From the IMG/VR virus record IMGVR_UViG_3300010331_000010, positions 1 through 33,171 of that record: a stretch of DNA of 33,171 nucleotides; one strand, given 5' to 3'. Under the pieces are notes generated by a model. That model worked only from the letters and a program-made list of their open reading frames with translations, was not told the DNA's origin and did not search any database. The position numbers were made by a program, and so were the translations under genes. Positions 7,947 through 16,741 of this stretch are shown here, in pieces. The stretch is from a virus. The stretch's first letter is position 1. Each line of letters starts with the position of its first letter.

Positions 7947-8522
7947 GTGGTTACCAAGAACAAGGTCCAGTACGGACTCTCCAACTTCCACTACGCCATC
8001 CTCGACGAGGCGGCAGGGACCTACAGCCCTCCCGTCGCGGTCCCCGGCGCGGTGAAGCTCTCCCTGTCCCCCGAGGGCGACAGCACGTCTTTCCCCGCCG
8101 ACAACATCCCGTACTTCGTCGCGACCTCGAACAAGGGCTACACCGGCGATCTGGAGATGGCGCTGTTCCCCGACGCGATGGTCGCCGCCCTCGCGGGTGC
8201 CGAGTCCGACACCAACGGGATGCTCGTCGAGATCGCCGACGCCGTGCAGAAGCCGTTCGCGCTGTTGTGCGACATCGAGGGCGACCAGCACAAGCGCCAT
8301 CTCGTTTGGTACAACTGCAAGATGGGTCGCCCGAAGGACGAGTACAGCACCACGGACAAGGGCGTCGAGGTGAAGACCCAGACCGCCGCGATCACCGCCA
8401 TCCCCGTCGAGCTCGACGGCAAGAGCGTGGTCAAGGGCTCGCTCGAGCTGAGCGCGACGAACCAGTTGGTCTACGACGCGTTCTTCACCACGGTTCTCCT
8501 CCCCGACTTCCCCGCGGTCTAG
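7947..8522 (+). CDS. Major tail (tube) protein
   Basis: This 191-residue protein builds the tail tube. It contains an N-terminal NKVQYGLSNFHYAILDEAAG stretch, a beta-rich centre (GYTGDLEMALFPDAM), and the EYSTTDKGVEVKTQTAAITA segment near residue 130-150, a pattern shared with major tail proteins of phages from Gram-positive hosts (phi13-like/TP901-like type). It starts with GTG at 7947, preceded by AAAGGAG with a long spacer of about 11 bases. Its place between neck and chaperone genes is the standard one. Confidence 0.9.
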   Translation: MVTKNKVQYGLSNFHYAILDEAAGTYSPPVAVPGAVKLSLSPEGDSTSFPADNIPYFVATSNKGYTGDLEMALFPDAMVAALAGAESDTNGMLVEIADAVQKPFALLCDIEGDQHKRHLVWYNCKMGRPKDEYSTTDKGVEVKTQTAAITAIPVELDGKSVVKGSLELSATNQLVYDAFFTTVLLPDFPAV

Positions 8523-8526
8523 TCCC

Positions 8527-9069
8527 GTGCACGTCGTCGTCATCGGAGGCCACGAGTTCGAGCTCGTGGCCTCCCCCTCGACCCTCTACTGGTACAAGTG
8601 CGAGTTCAGGGACCGCGACATGATCAGCGATCTGGCCGACGCCACCGTGGCGCGGTTGTCGGACCCCGCGGACATCGACGGGACCTCGGTGGCCATGATC
8701 GCCTGGGCGATGGTGAAGACGGCGCACGGCGGCCGGTTCGTCGGATACAACACCTGGATAGCAAGGCTGGGGATCGAGGAGTTCAGCTACGAGCAGGTGT
8801 CGGCCATCCTCGAGGAGGCGGAGCGCGGGTTCTTCCGGGGCTCGAAGGTCACGACGTGCAAGGACGCCGCTTCCAAGAAGCCGTCGAAGTTCGACGACGC
8901 CCCGGAGCTCGGGCTGCTGGTGACGGCGAAGCGCATGGGGCTCTCGTTTACCGAGCTCGACTCGTTCACCCTTCCCGAGTTCCTCGACTTCGTGGACATG
9001 TGGGTCGGAGAGGACACCAGCACGACCCGCGCAGCGACCCAAGACGACATCGACGGCCTGTTCAGCTAA
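8527..9069 (+). CDS. Tail assembly chaperone, single open frame
   Basis: This 180-residue protein sits between tail tube and tape measure, where the chaperone that coats the tape measure is encoded. Residues 1-105 look like the N-terminal chaperone part. Residues 125-160 (LLVTAKRMGLSFTELDSFTL) resemble the C-terminal extension that many phages reach only by programmed frameshift. Here both parts lie in one frame and I see no slippery heptamer with an alternative continuation. It starts with GTG at 8527, lacks a good ribosome binding site and is probably translationally coupled to the tail tube gene ending 4 bases before. Confidence 0.75.
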   Translation: MHVVVIGGHEFELVASPSTLYWYKCEFRDRDMISDLADATVARLSDPADIDGTSVAMIAWAMVKTAHGGRFVGYNTWIARLGIEEFSYEQVSAILEEAERGFFRGSKVTTCKDAASKKPSKFDDAPELGLLVTAKRMGLSFTELDSFTLPEFLDFVDMWVGEDTSTTRAATQDDIDGLFS

Positions 9070-9082
9070 GGAGGCGAGACAC

Positions 9083-12000
9083 GTGGCAGACGTATACAAA
9101 GGGCTGACGATCAGGTTCGGCGCCGAGACCACCGCCCTCACGGCGGCGCTCAAGGGTATCGACAAGCAGTCGCGAGCCATCGGCACCGAGCTGAAGAAGG
9201 TCGAGCGAGCCCTCGATTTCAGCCCGGGGAACTCCGAGCTGATACGACAGAAGCAACAGCTGCTCGCGAAGCAGATCGACACGACGAGGGAGCGGCTCGA
9301 GGCGCTTAAGCAGGCACAGTCGAAGATGGGCGACGCGGACATCAACACCGACGCCTACAACAACCTCCAGCGCGAGATCATCGTCACCGAGTCGAAGCTC
9401 GAGTCATACCAGGGCAAGCTCGCGAAGGTCGAGGCGGCGCAGGACACGGCGCGGGTGTCGGCCGGCAAGTACGCGGCCGAGGTCCAGGAGAGCGGGGAGA
9501 AGGTCAAGGCGGCCGGGGACAAGATCTCCTCGGCAGGCGGGAAGATCTCGGGTGCCGGCAACTCCCTCACCATGGGGGTGACGCTCCCCGCCCTGGCGGC
9601 CGGGGCGGCGGCGTTCACGCTCGCAGGCAACTTCGAGCAGTCCATGAACATGGTCGCCCAGGCAACGGGTGCTCCGAAAGAGGACATGGACGACCTCATC
9701 GAGCTCGCGAAGCAGCTGGGCGCCGAGACCGTGTTCTCGTCTCAGGACGCCGCGGGTGCGATGCTCGAGCTTGCGAAGTCCGGACTCACCCCCGCAGAGA
9801 TCAAGGCGGGCGCCCTCGCCGCCGCCCTGCAGCTCGCCTCCGCCGGCGGGCTCGATCTCGCCACGGCCTCGACTGTCATGGCGAATGCGATCAACACGTT
9901 CGGGCTGAAGGCCGAGGACGCCGAGTCGGTCGCAGCCGCGCTCGCCGGAGGCGCGAACGCATCGAGCGCCTCGGTGGACTCGCTCCAACAGGCGCTCGCC
10001 CAGGCAGGCGCCGGATCCGTGAACGCGGGCCTCTCGCTCCAGCAGACGGTCGGAGTCCTCGCGGCGTTCGCCGACCAAGGGATCCAGGGAAGCGACGCGG
10101 GAACATCGCTCAAGACGATGCTCGCACGCCTCATCCCCGCGACGGATGACGCGGCAATGGCCCTCGAGAAGTACAACCTCACGTTCGTCGACGCGAACGG
10201 GAACATCGACGACATCACCGTCGTCGCGCAGAAGCTGCAGGACCAGCTCGGGGGACTGAGCGAGGCCGAGCGCAACGCCGCGCTTCAGCAGATCTTCGGC
10301 TCCGACGCCACGCGCGCCGCATCCATCCTCATGCGCGACGGTGCGGCGGTCACCCAGAAGTACATCACCGCGACCGAGGACCAGGCGGCCGCGCAGAAGA
10401 TGGCGGACGCGGCGATGTCGGGCTCCAAGGGGACCATCGAGGAGATGACCGGGTCCATCGAGACAGCCGCCATCACCGCGGGCGACTCCCTCGCACCGGT
10501 CGTCACCGACCTCGCGAAGGAGATCACGGACCTCGCCAACGAGTTCGGCGAGCTCTCGAAGGAGGACCAACAGTTCATCCTCAAGGCGATCGCGACCGCC
10601 GCCGCGGTCGGTCCGGTCATCAAAGGCGTTGGCACCCTCACCACCGGGGTGGGCGCGCTCACCAAGGGGTATGGGGCCGCGAGCGCAGGGGCGGCGAAGT
10701 GGGCGGCCAAGGTCGCCGCGAGCGAAGTCGCCTCGGCGAGCGCCGTCGCCACCTCGAGCGCGCTCACCGGCGTCATCGCGGCGATCGGCCCGATCGCGGG
10801 CGTGGCCGCCGTCGTCGGCATTGCAGCGCTCACCGCGAAGGTCCTCTCCATGAACTCCCCGCTCGAGAAGGCGAAGAGGGCTCTGGACGACACCCTCGAG
10901 TCCTACGTCTCGTTCGCCGACACCGTCGTCGAGAAGACCGGCGAGGTCGGAGATGTGACCGCGGCCAACGGCGAGAGCATCGTCAGCATCAACCAGCGGA
11001 TCGCGGACGCCGAGTCGGCGATCGCGACAGCGCTGGGCGAGGCGGTCAGGAAGAACGGGGCGCTCCGCAGCGAGGATATCGCGAACGTCCAGAAGTACTA
11101 CGACGACATAGCAGCTCTCTCGAAGCAGAAGGGCGACGCCTTCCTCACCTCGATCGCTGCGACCGGATACGAGGCCACGGCGCTGCAAGGCCAGCTCTCC
11201 AAGGACGACGCCGCGCAGTACGTCGCGGACATCAACGAGAAATTCAAGGGAGCGAAGACCGCCTACTCCGAGGGGCATGCGTCAGAGCTCGAGTTGATCA
11301 ACGAGAAGTACCGCGCCGCCGGCACGATCGGCAGCGCCGCCTACGGCATCGAGATCCGCGCGGAGAACGCGAGATACCAAGAGCAGCTCGTCGCCGCGCA
11401 ACAGGCGGCGAACGACCAGATCGCCGTCGTTCAGCAGCAGTATGCCGGTCAGCTCGGACTCACCACGAACGGATGGGACGCTGCGGCCCAGGCTGCCAAA
11501 GAGGGCGCGGGCATCATGACTCAGGAGACCCGCGCCGCGATCGCGGGCGGAAACAAGGATGTCGCGCAGGCCTCGCATCAGGCCGCGGTCGAGGCGGCGA
11601 CCAAGTACATCGAGGGACTCGGCAACATCGACCAGGCGACCACGGACGCCTGGCTGTCAGCCGCTGCCGCCACCGTGGCGGGCGGCGGCGTGGTCGTCGG
11701 AGGCGTGGCGGACGCCGTCGACATGATGCTCGACACGCTCGCGGGATACCCTCCCGGAGCGGAGGACCAGGCGAAGGCGGCCGCGCAGAAGATGGCGGCC
11801 GGTCTCGTCGGGACGATACCCGAGCTCAAGAACGCCTCGAAGATGACGACGGAGGAGATCGTCGCCGCCATACGCGACGGCCTGCTCACCAACGGGCAGA
11901 CCAAGGCGGCCGGACAGGCGGCTTCTCAGGCGCTCGCCCGCGGACTCGTGGCCGACGGATACACCGTCCAGGAGGCCGCGGCGATGGTCGCCGGGCTTGC

Positions 12001-12514
12001 ATCGGGTGAGATCACCAACCAGTGGGGGGACTCCTACTCGTGGGGCAAGCACATGGTCGAGGGCATGGCCCGCGGAATCAACGAGCACTCCCGCATCCTC
12101 GTCCAGGCGGCCGAGGGCGCTGCATGGAAGGTGTCGCAGTACCTCGAGTTCACCCGCCCGGATCTCGGCCCGCTGCACGACTACGAGGAGTGGATGCCCC
12201 ACATGGTGCAGGGGTTGTCCCGCACCCTCGAGGCGTCCACACCGACGCTGGAGAAAGCTGCGTCCTCCACCGCCGGCGCGATCGCAGCCGCCGTGAAGGG
12301 CGCATCCGGAGGACTCGGCTCGCTGATCGGAAACCACGGTGCGGTGGCGGCCGTGGCGTCCCCGTCCCAGGGCGGACAGGCCGCCACCGCGTCTGCCCCG
12401 TCATCCATCACCGACAGCCATGCGATCAACGTCACGTTCGTGACGCCGGTAACCAGCTACAGCGACACGGTCAGAGGCGTCCGCGACGCCCAGCGTGCCG
12501 CGGCGAGGGGATGA
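9083..12514 (+). CDS. Tape measure protein
   Basis: At 1143 residues this is the longest gene and sets tail length; at the usual 1.5 angstrom per residue the tail would be about 170 nm. Residues 15-125 are coiled coil (EQ/KQ-rich). Residues 130-460 hold the PhageMin_Tail/TP901 core, including NFEQSMNMVAQATGA and the GVLAAFADQGIQGSDAGTSL region. Residues 490-600 are strongly hydrophobic with Ala/Gly-rich segments that probably act in membrane passage. Residues 650-800 are a second helical region, and the C-terminus includes YLEFTRPDLGPLHDYEEWMP, a motif common at the tip end of tape measures. It starts with GTG at 9083 after GGAGG. Confidence 0.96.
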   Translation: MADVYKGLTIRFGAETTALTAALKGIDKQSRAIGTELKKVERALDFSPGNSELIRQKQQLLAKQIDTTRERLEALKQAQSKMGDADINTDAYNNLQREIIVTESKLESYQGKLAKVEAAQDTARVSAGKYAAEVQESGEKVKAAGDKISSAGGKISGAGNSLTMGVTLPALAAGAAAFTLAGNFEQSMNMVAQATGAPKEDMDDLIELAKQLGAETVFSSQDAAGAMLELAKSGLTPAEIKAGALAAALQLASAGGLDLATASTVMANAINTFGLKAEDAESVAAALAGGANASSASVDSLQQALAQAGAGSVNAGLSLQQTVGVLAAFADQGIQGSDAGTSLKTMLARLIPATDDAAMALEKYNLTFVDANGNIDDITVVAQKLQDQLGGLSEAERNAALQQIFGSDATRAASILMRDGAAVTQKYITATEDQAAAQKMADAAMSGSKGTIEEMTGSIETAAITAGDSLAPVVTDLAKEITDLANEFGELSKEDQQFILKAIATAAAVGPVIKGVGTLTTGVGALTKGYGAASAGAAKWAAKVAASEVASASAVATSSALTGVIAAIGPIAGVAAVVGIAALTAKVLSMNSPLEKAKRALDDTLESYVSFADTVVEKTGEVGDVTAANGESIVSINQRIADAESAIATALGEAVRKNGALRSEDIANVQKYYDDIAALSKQKGDAFLTSIAATGYEATALQGQLSKDDAAQYVADINEKFKGAKTAYSEGHASELELINEKYRAAGTIGSAAYGIEIRAENARYQEQLVAAQQAANDQIAVVQQQYAGQLGLTTNGWDAAAQAAKEGAGIMTQETRAAIAGGNKDVAQASHQAAVEAATKYIEGLGNIDQATTDAWLSAAAATVAGGGVVVGGVADAVDMMLDTLAGYPPGAEDQAKAAAQKMAAGLVGTIPELKNASKMTTEEIVAAIRDGLLTNGQTKAAGQAASQALARGLVADGYTVQEAAAMVAGLASGEITNQWGDSYSWGKHMVEGMARGINEHSRILVQAAEGAAWKVSQYLEFTRPDLGPLHDYEEWMPHMVQGLSRTLEASTPTLEKAASSTAGAIAAAVKGASGGLGSLIGNHGAVAAVASPSQGGQAATASAPSSITDSHAINVTFVTPVTSYSDTVRGVRDAQRAAARG

Positions 12515-12515
12515 G

Positions 12516-13319
12516 ATGAACCACCGTCTGACGCTCGAATTCAGCAACGGACTCAAGGCGGGCTGGAACCAGCTGGTCAAGATCAACTTCCATGAAGGGT
12601 TCGAGTCGCTCGAGGCGGCTGCGAACGTGATCGAGTACGCGATGCGCGACGGCGGCTACATCGCCTCGATCCGCGCGACGACGCGCCGGCTCACCCTCGA
12701 CCTCTCACTCCACGGCGAGTACGCGTGGGCGGATCTCGCCAAGCTGTTCCCGCTGAAGGTCCCGCTCGGTCTCCTCGCGACGCGAGACGGCCGAACCCGC
12801 AGGCTGACGGTCTATCGCGACGGGAAGATCATCCCTCTGGGCGGGCGCGGAGCCACCGACGTCGTCCAGTGCCAGGTGTCGTTCCTCGCCACGAGTCCCT
12901 ACATGCTGGGAGAAGAGGTCGAGCTCGCCGCCGCCGGTGTGCTGAGCGGCGGTCTCGAGTATCCGATCTCCTACCCGATCACTTTGGACAACCTCTCGTA
13001 CGTCGACCACATCGACGTACGAAACGACGGCGACTACCCGGCCGGATTCACATTCGACCTCGTCGCGGCCGCCGAGATCGCGGCGATGAGCCTCGGAGTC
13101 GGGCGCGACACGATGACATTCAAGGCGATCCACGCAGGGCAGCGGCTGACCGTAGACACCGCCATGCAGACCATCCGCATCGACGGAACCACCAACGGCT
13201 TCGCCTGGCTCGACTCAGGGTCGTTCTTGAAGATCCCGATCGGTGAGAGCTCGATCTGGTTCGGGGCGTTCTCTGGGAGCGCGACTGTCGAGTTCACGCC
13301 GATCTATGAAGGGGTCTGA
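12516..13319 (+). CDS. Distal tail protein (Dit-like)
   Basis: This 267-residue protein is in the position of the distal tail hub. The N-terminal half pairs helix and strand as in siphovirus tail components (LKAGWNQLVKINFHEGFESL), with the YRDGKIIPLGGRGATDVVQC segment in the middle. The C-terminal half is beta-rich, ending in FGAFSGSATVEFTPIYEG, as seen in Dit proteins that end with a WKPR- or P-x-Y-like strand. ATG 12516 has GAGGGGATGAG upstream and begins one base after the tape measure stop. The next gene follows after 3 bases. Confidence 0.85.
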   Translation: MNHRLTLEFSNGLKAGWNQLVKINFHEGFESLEAAANVIEYAMRDGGYIASIRATTRRLTLDLSLHGEYAWADLAKLFPLKVPLGLLATRDGRTRRLTVYRDGKIIPLGGRGATDVVQCQVSFLATSPYMLGEEVELAAAGVLSGGLEYPISYPITLDNLSYVDHIDVRNDGDYPAGFTFDLVAAAEIAAMSLGVGRDTMTFKAIHAGQRLTVDTAMQTIRIDGTTNGFAWLDSGSFLKIPIGESSIWFGAFSGSATVEFTPIYEGV

Positions 13320-13322
13320 CCC

Positions 13323-14351
13323 ATGGAGCTGTACATCCTCAACCGAGAGCTCGAGCGCATCGGGATCGTGTCCGAGTACAACGCGCTCATCTGGACCACC
13401 AATCTGTGGAGTCACGGAAAGGTGCTCATCAAATGCACGCCCGACCCGAAGTTCGAAGACGCCGTGTTCCTCAAGCGCAGCGACTCCGACGAGGCGATGT
13501 ACATCGTCCGCCGGTATCTGGTCACCTCCGGTGCCGAGCCGCGCCTCGAGCTCGAGGCGGTGGGAGCGACGTGGATGTTCAGCAAGCGCGTCAACTGGTG
13601 GACGCACACCTTCAACGGAGCCAACCTCGCCGCGGCCGCGGCCACGCTCACGACAGACGCACAGACGACGTACGCGGGAGTCGCCCGCACCATCGCCGGC
13701 ATGCTCCCGCTCGTCGACCTCACGGGTGCTCCCCACAACATCACCAAGCAGGTGTCGTGGGGATCGGTCTCGGACGCCGTATTCGAGATGTGCAAGGAAG
13801 CTGGTTTCGGATTCGGCGTCCGCTACGCGGGCAGTGGTCTCGAGCCGTACATCAGGCGCGGAGTCGACCGGAGCGCATCGGTCGTCTTCTCCACCGAGTA
13901 CTTCGACGTGTCGGGCGCAGACGTCGACCTCGACGAGTCCGCCTACGCGAACCTCGCGGTGGTTGGCGGCCAAGGAGATCTCGCCGCACGCATCGTGACC
14001 CAACAGCGCGTGGACGTCGAGAGCGAGCTCGCAGAGATGTGGGTCGACGCCAAGGACCTCTCGAGCGAGTCGCTCACATCCGCCGAATATCTCGTGGCAC
14101 TCAAGCAGCGCGGCTCCGAAAGTCTAGCCGCCGCACCAATAACGCGCAGCTTCGAGGCGACCGTTACCGAGGACCGCTACACATACGGCTTCGACTACTC
14201 CTTGGGCGACACGGTCGCCTACCGTGCGATGGGCTACGAGGGGACCGACGTCCTCTCGGAGGTGACCGAGACGTTCGAGGCCGGCGCACGTCGCATCGAC
14301 CTCGCGCTGGGAAAGACCGCGCCGACCATCCGCCAGCTCATCGCCCGATAG
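13323..14351 (+). CDS. Tail protein, siphovirus ReqiPepy6 Gp37-like (tip/Tal type)
   Basis: This 342-residue protein begins MELYILNRELERIGIVSEY and continues with the RRYLVTSGAEPRLELEAVGA region. These match the Gp37-like tail proteins of actinobacterial and Firmicute siphoviruses, which occupy the place of the tail-associated hub. The GAGFGFGVRYAG segment and the final TIRQLIAR, which ends a DLALGKTAPTIR strand, are also typical. It lacks a visible peptidase domain, so any cell-wall activity would have to come from elsewhere. It is preceded by the Dit-like gene and followed by a receptor-end protein. Confidence 0.87.
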   Translation: MELYILNRELERIGIVSEYNALIWTTNLWSHGKVLIKCTPDPKFEDAVFLKRSDSDEAMYIVRRYLVTSGAEPRLELEAVGATWMFSKRVNWWTHTFNGANLAAAAATLTTDAQTTYAGVARTIAGMLPLVDLTGAPHNITKQVSWGSVSDAVFEMCKEAGFGFGVRYAGSGLEPYIRRGVDRSASVVFSTEYFDVSGADVDLDESAYANLAVVGGQGDLAARIVTQQRVDVESELAEMWVDAKDLSSESLTSAEYLVALKQRGSESLAAAPITRSFEATVTEDRYTYGFDYSLGDTVAYRAMGYEGTDVLSEVTETFEAGARRIDLALGKTAPTIRQLIAR

Positions 14352-14364
14352 AAAGGACACGACT

Positions 14365-15048
14365 ATGGCTCAGTACTCATTCCCTTGGACATCGGTAGGA
14401 GGAGACCGCCCGATCACCTCCGCCCAAGCGGCCGCTATGAACGCCGCGTTCGCACCGGACGGCGTGCTCGTCGGGTTCGCCGCATCGACGGCGAGTCCCA
14501 CGCTCACCGTCACGAAGGGGGCCGCGATCATCAAGGGCGTGTACTTCGACGTCGGCGCCAATCCCGTCGCGCTCAGCCTCTCCTCCATCGTCGGGACCAC
14601 AGCGAAGCTCGTCGCACGCTACGACCTCGCAGCCCGCTCGATCACGCTCAAGGTCATCGAGGGCGCGCTGGTGCAGTCAGGAGGCACTTGGGACTTACTG
14701 TTGGCGACACTGACCTACGCGGGTGGGTCATGGGGCCAGCCGGTGTGGAACTACGTCATGTCACAGGCCGCGATGCGTATCGCATCGGGCCGCAACGTCT
14801 GCCCACAGGTTGCCGCGGGCGCGTACTCGATCGCGGATGTGGCGTTCCCCGTTGGGACTTTCACCACCCCGCCGATTGTGGTCGTCGGGTGGGGAGGCTG
14901 GACGGACGGGACCGGAAGCTACTCCACCGAGCGTCCGATCGCGGTCGAGCCCGGAAGCATCACCAAGGACGGGTTCAAGGCGGTGTACCTGAACGAGGTT
15001 GCCGGGGGACTTGCCAAGACATTCACCTGGATCGCCTCAGGCTTCTAG
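14365..15048 (+). CDS. Baseplate / receptor-end protein
   Basis: This 227-residue protein starts MAQYSFPWTSVGGDRPITSA. It has an N-terminal module with KGAAIIKGVYFDVG and TAKLVARYDLAARSITLKVI, which resembles the baseplate-anchoring domain found in many siphovirus receptor-binding proteins (a beta-barrel with an added helix). The C-terminal 90 residues, from NVCPQVAAGAYSIADVAFP on to FTWIASGF, look like a receptor-facing head domain. AGAAAGGA lies upstream. It is followed by a hairpin that overlaps the endolysin start. Receptor type cannot be inferred. Confidence 0.75.
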   Translation: MAQYSFPWTSVGGDRPITSAQAAAMNAAFAPDGVLVGFAASTASPTLTVTKGAAIIKGVYFDVGANPVALSLSSIVGTTAKLVARYDLAARSITLKVIEGALVQSGGTWDLLLATLTYAGGSWGQPVWNYVMSQAAMRIASGRNVCPQVAAGAYSIADVAFPVGTFTTPPIVVVGWGGWTDGTGSYSTERPIAVEPGSITKDGFKAVYLNEVAGGLAKTFTWIASGF

Positions 15049-15070
15049 GCGCGGGTGACACAAACGAGAC

Positions 15071-15116
15071 CATGGGCGCGTCCCTAAGAAAGGAGACGCG
15101 CCCATGTCTTTGTCTT
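15071..15116 (+). promoter_or_regulatory. 12-bp hairpin enclosing the endolysin RBS and start codon
   Basis: CATGGGCGCGTC (15071-15082) pairs perfectly with GACGCGCCCATG (15095-15106). The 12-base loop holds the AAGAAAGGA Shine-Dalgarno, and the last three bases of the right arm are the ATG start of the endolysin. The stem is followed by TCTTTGTCTT, so it could also act as an intrinsic terminator. Either way, the structure would limit endolysin synthesis. Confidence 0.85.
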
Positions 15117-16027
15117 ATCGAGTACAGCTCATCCCTCGAAGCCGTCCGCAGCGACCGGGCTACACCATGTGGGGCGGCAGGCCGTCGAGTCTCACCATGC
15201 ACAATGTGGGGTCGAAGGACTCAACGGCCAAGAACAACGCCGACTACTTCGGCAGCCGCGACCTGGGCGCGTCCGCGCACATCTTCGTGGACGACGTCGA
15301 GGCCGTGCTCTGCATCCCGCTGAACGAGCACGCGTGGCATTCCGGGAGTACCGCGGGCAACTCCTCGAGCGGCAGCATCGAGGTGTGCGAGTTCACCGAT
15401 CCTGCGCGCCAGGCGAAGGCCGACGAGAACGCGCGGATCCTCATCGCCGACATGCTCACCGGGCGAGCACCCGCAGGGTTCCAGACTCCCCACCTCTCCA
15501 TCGCCGATGTGCGCACGCATCAGAGCTGGATGCAGTACGGCACGAGCGGCAAGTACTGCCCGCGGCTCCTGCTCCCGAAGTGGGATGCGTTCAGGGCGAG
15601 TATCTCCGAGCTGATCGAACCTCCCGCGCCGAAGACGGCGCTCGTCTACTTCCACTCGAGCAGCACCGTCGCCATGCAGGAGTTCATCGTGCCCGCCTGG
15701 ATCGCGGGGTTCGCAGCGTTCCCGCTACCCGTGGGGCAGGCCAGGTCGGGCGGCTACACCAACACCGACGCGCTTGCCTACATCCCCACTCACGGGGCGA
15801 GCGCACCGCAGATGTTCCCCGGCCCCAACGGCGTCTGGTGCGTCGGCGGGATCCACTGCACCCTCGAGTACGCGGCGAAGCTCAAAGCGAAGGCTGACGA
15901 CATGAAGCTGGCCTGCACCGTCTACGAGTGCGGAGAGCTCCATCGCGGCCACGGTTCCATGACCGAGGCGGTGGCCGCATCGCTCGCTGTGGGAGTGAAC
16001 GTGGCAAACGTGTTCGGTGTCGCCTGA
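15104..16027 (+). CDS. Endolysin, N-acetylmuramoyl-L-alanine amidase
   Basis: This 307-residue lysin has an N-terminal Amidase_2-type domain (about residues 10-165). The likely zinc ligands are H33 in TMHN and H142 or nearby in THQSWMQYG, plus the CP pair in GKYCPRLLLP; HAWH (76-79) lies at the active-site rim. A proline-rich linker, EPPAPKT, near residue 170-178 leads to a C-terminal domain of about 130 residues (ALVYFHSSSTVAMQEFIVPA onward) that is not a LysM, SH3 or CW-type repeat I recognise and is probably the cell-wall binding part. It starts with ATG 15104 inside the stem of the hairpin described above and is followed by the holin genes. Confidence 0.9.
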   Translation: MSLSYRVQLIPRSRPQRPGYTMWGGRPSSLTMHNVGSKDSTAKNNADYFGSRDLGASAHIFVDDVEAVLCIPLNEHAWHSGSTAGNSSSGSIEVCEFTDPARQAKADENARILIADMLTGRAPAGFQTPHLSIADVRTHQSWMQYGTSGKYCPRLLLPKWDAFRASISELIEPPAPKTALVYFHSSSTVAMQEFIVPAWIAGFAAFPLPVGQARSGGYTNTDALAYIPTHGASAPQMFPGPNGVWCVGGIHCTLEYAAKLKAKADDMKLACTVYECGELHRGHGSMTEAVAASLAVGVNVANVFGVA

Positions 16028-16052
16028 TGAGGCCGTCATGTGGAGGCGGCCG

Positions 16053-16361
16053 ATGATCGAGAAGATCCAAGACGCCTGGTGGGTCGTGGCTGTCGCCGGC
16101 ACGGGACTCGTCGCCTTCTTCACCAGGTGGGCGGTGAGGCTCTACAAGATGCAGAGCGACATCGACGGGATCATCAAGCGGCTCGACACCCAGGAGGAGG
16201 AGCGCCAGTGCGTGGAGTCCGACCTGGGCACCGAAATAACGATCATGTGCAAGGCGCTGTTCTGCCTGCTCGACCGCGAGGTTGAGGAGCGCAACGCGAA
16301 CGGAAGTGTGAAGCAGACGCGTAACGACCTGCGAGACATGCTCGCCAAACGACCGGTATAG
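16053..16361 (+). CDS. Membrane-anchored coiled-coil protein of the lysis cassette
   Basis: This 102-residue protein has one membrane helix near residues 8-27 (WWVVAVAGTGLVAFFTRWAV) and then a charged helical part (DGIIKRLDTQEEERQC onward). Proteins of this shape sit beside holins in many phages of Gram-positive bacteria (XhlA-like) and may assist or time lysis. ATG 16053 is chosen because GGAGG lies about 7 bases upstream. An earlier in-frame start at 16017 overlaps the endolysin and lacks a ribosome binding site. The next gene starts after 12 bases. Confidence 0.78.
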   Translation: MIEKIQDAWWVVAVAGTGLVAFFTRWAVRLYKMQSDIDGIIKRLDTQEEERQCVESDLGTEITIMCKALFCLLDREVEERNANGSVKQTRNDLRDMLAKRPV

Positions 16362-16373
16362 GAGGACGACGCA

Positions 16374-16682
16374 ATGACAGAGTTCACAGCAGGTTTTCTC
16401 GCGACGCAGGCGGGGATCGTGGCCACAGTGATGGTGATGACGGAGGTTCTCAAGTGGCTGCTCAAGATCAAGGGAGAGCCCACCTTCATCCGCGCGATCG
16501 CGCTCGTCGTGGCGGTTGGGGCATCGCTCGTGTGGCTTCCCACGTTGACCGTCCACAGCGTCTTCGTCGGCACCCTCAATGGATGCCTATGCGCGTTGAT
16601 GGCCATGAAGGGCTACGAAATCGGATCACCCTTGGGATCGTCCGCAGCCGGCGTCGTCAAGAAGCTATGGAACGCCGATTAG
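16374..16682 (+). CDS. Holin
   Basis: This 102-residue protein has hydrophobic segments near residues 8-28 (FLATQAGIVATVMVMTEVL), 40-57 (AIALVVAVGASLVWLP) and 63-80 (VFVGTLNGCLCALMAM). Its short charged C-terminus includes VVKKLWN. Size, three helices and place directly after the lysin fit a phage holin that makes membrane holes to release the amidase. AGGAGG lies upstream. The gene is followed by a strong terminator. Confidence 0.88.
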   Translation: MTEFTAGFLATQAGIVATVMVMTEVLKWLLKIKGEPTFIRAIALVVAVGASLVWLPTLTVHSVFVGTLNGCLCALMAMKGYEIGSPLGSSAAGVVKKLWNAD

Positions 16683-16710
16683 CCCATCGACCCGACGCGA
16701 CATGAGTAGC

Positions 16711-16741
16711 GAAGCCCCCGTCTCCGGGGGCTTCTTCCTTG
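16711..16741 (+). terminator. Rho-independent terminator after the lysis cassette
   Basis: A perfect 10-bp stem, GAAGCCCCCG (16711-16720) with CGGGGGCTTC (16725-16734), has a TCTC loop and is followed by TTCCTT. It ends the main structural and lysis transcript, so the following fibre module probably has its own promoter. Confidence 0.92.

Noticed and set aside
9404-11278. 624-residue minus-strand frame opposite the tape measure
   Set aside because: It is an antisense shadow of the tape measure gene, with Arg/Asp/Gly-rich composition and no domain.
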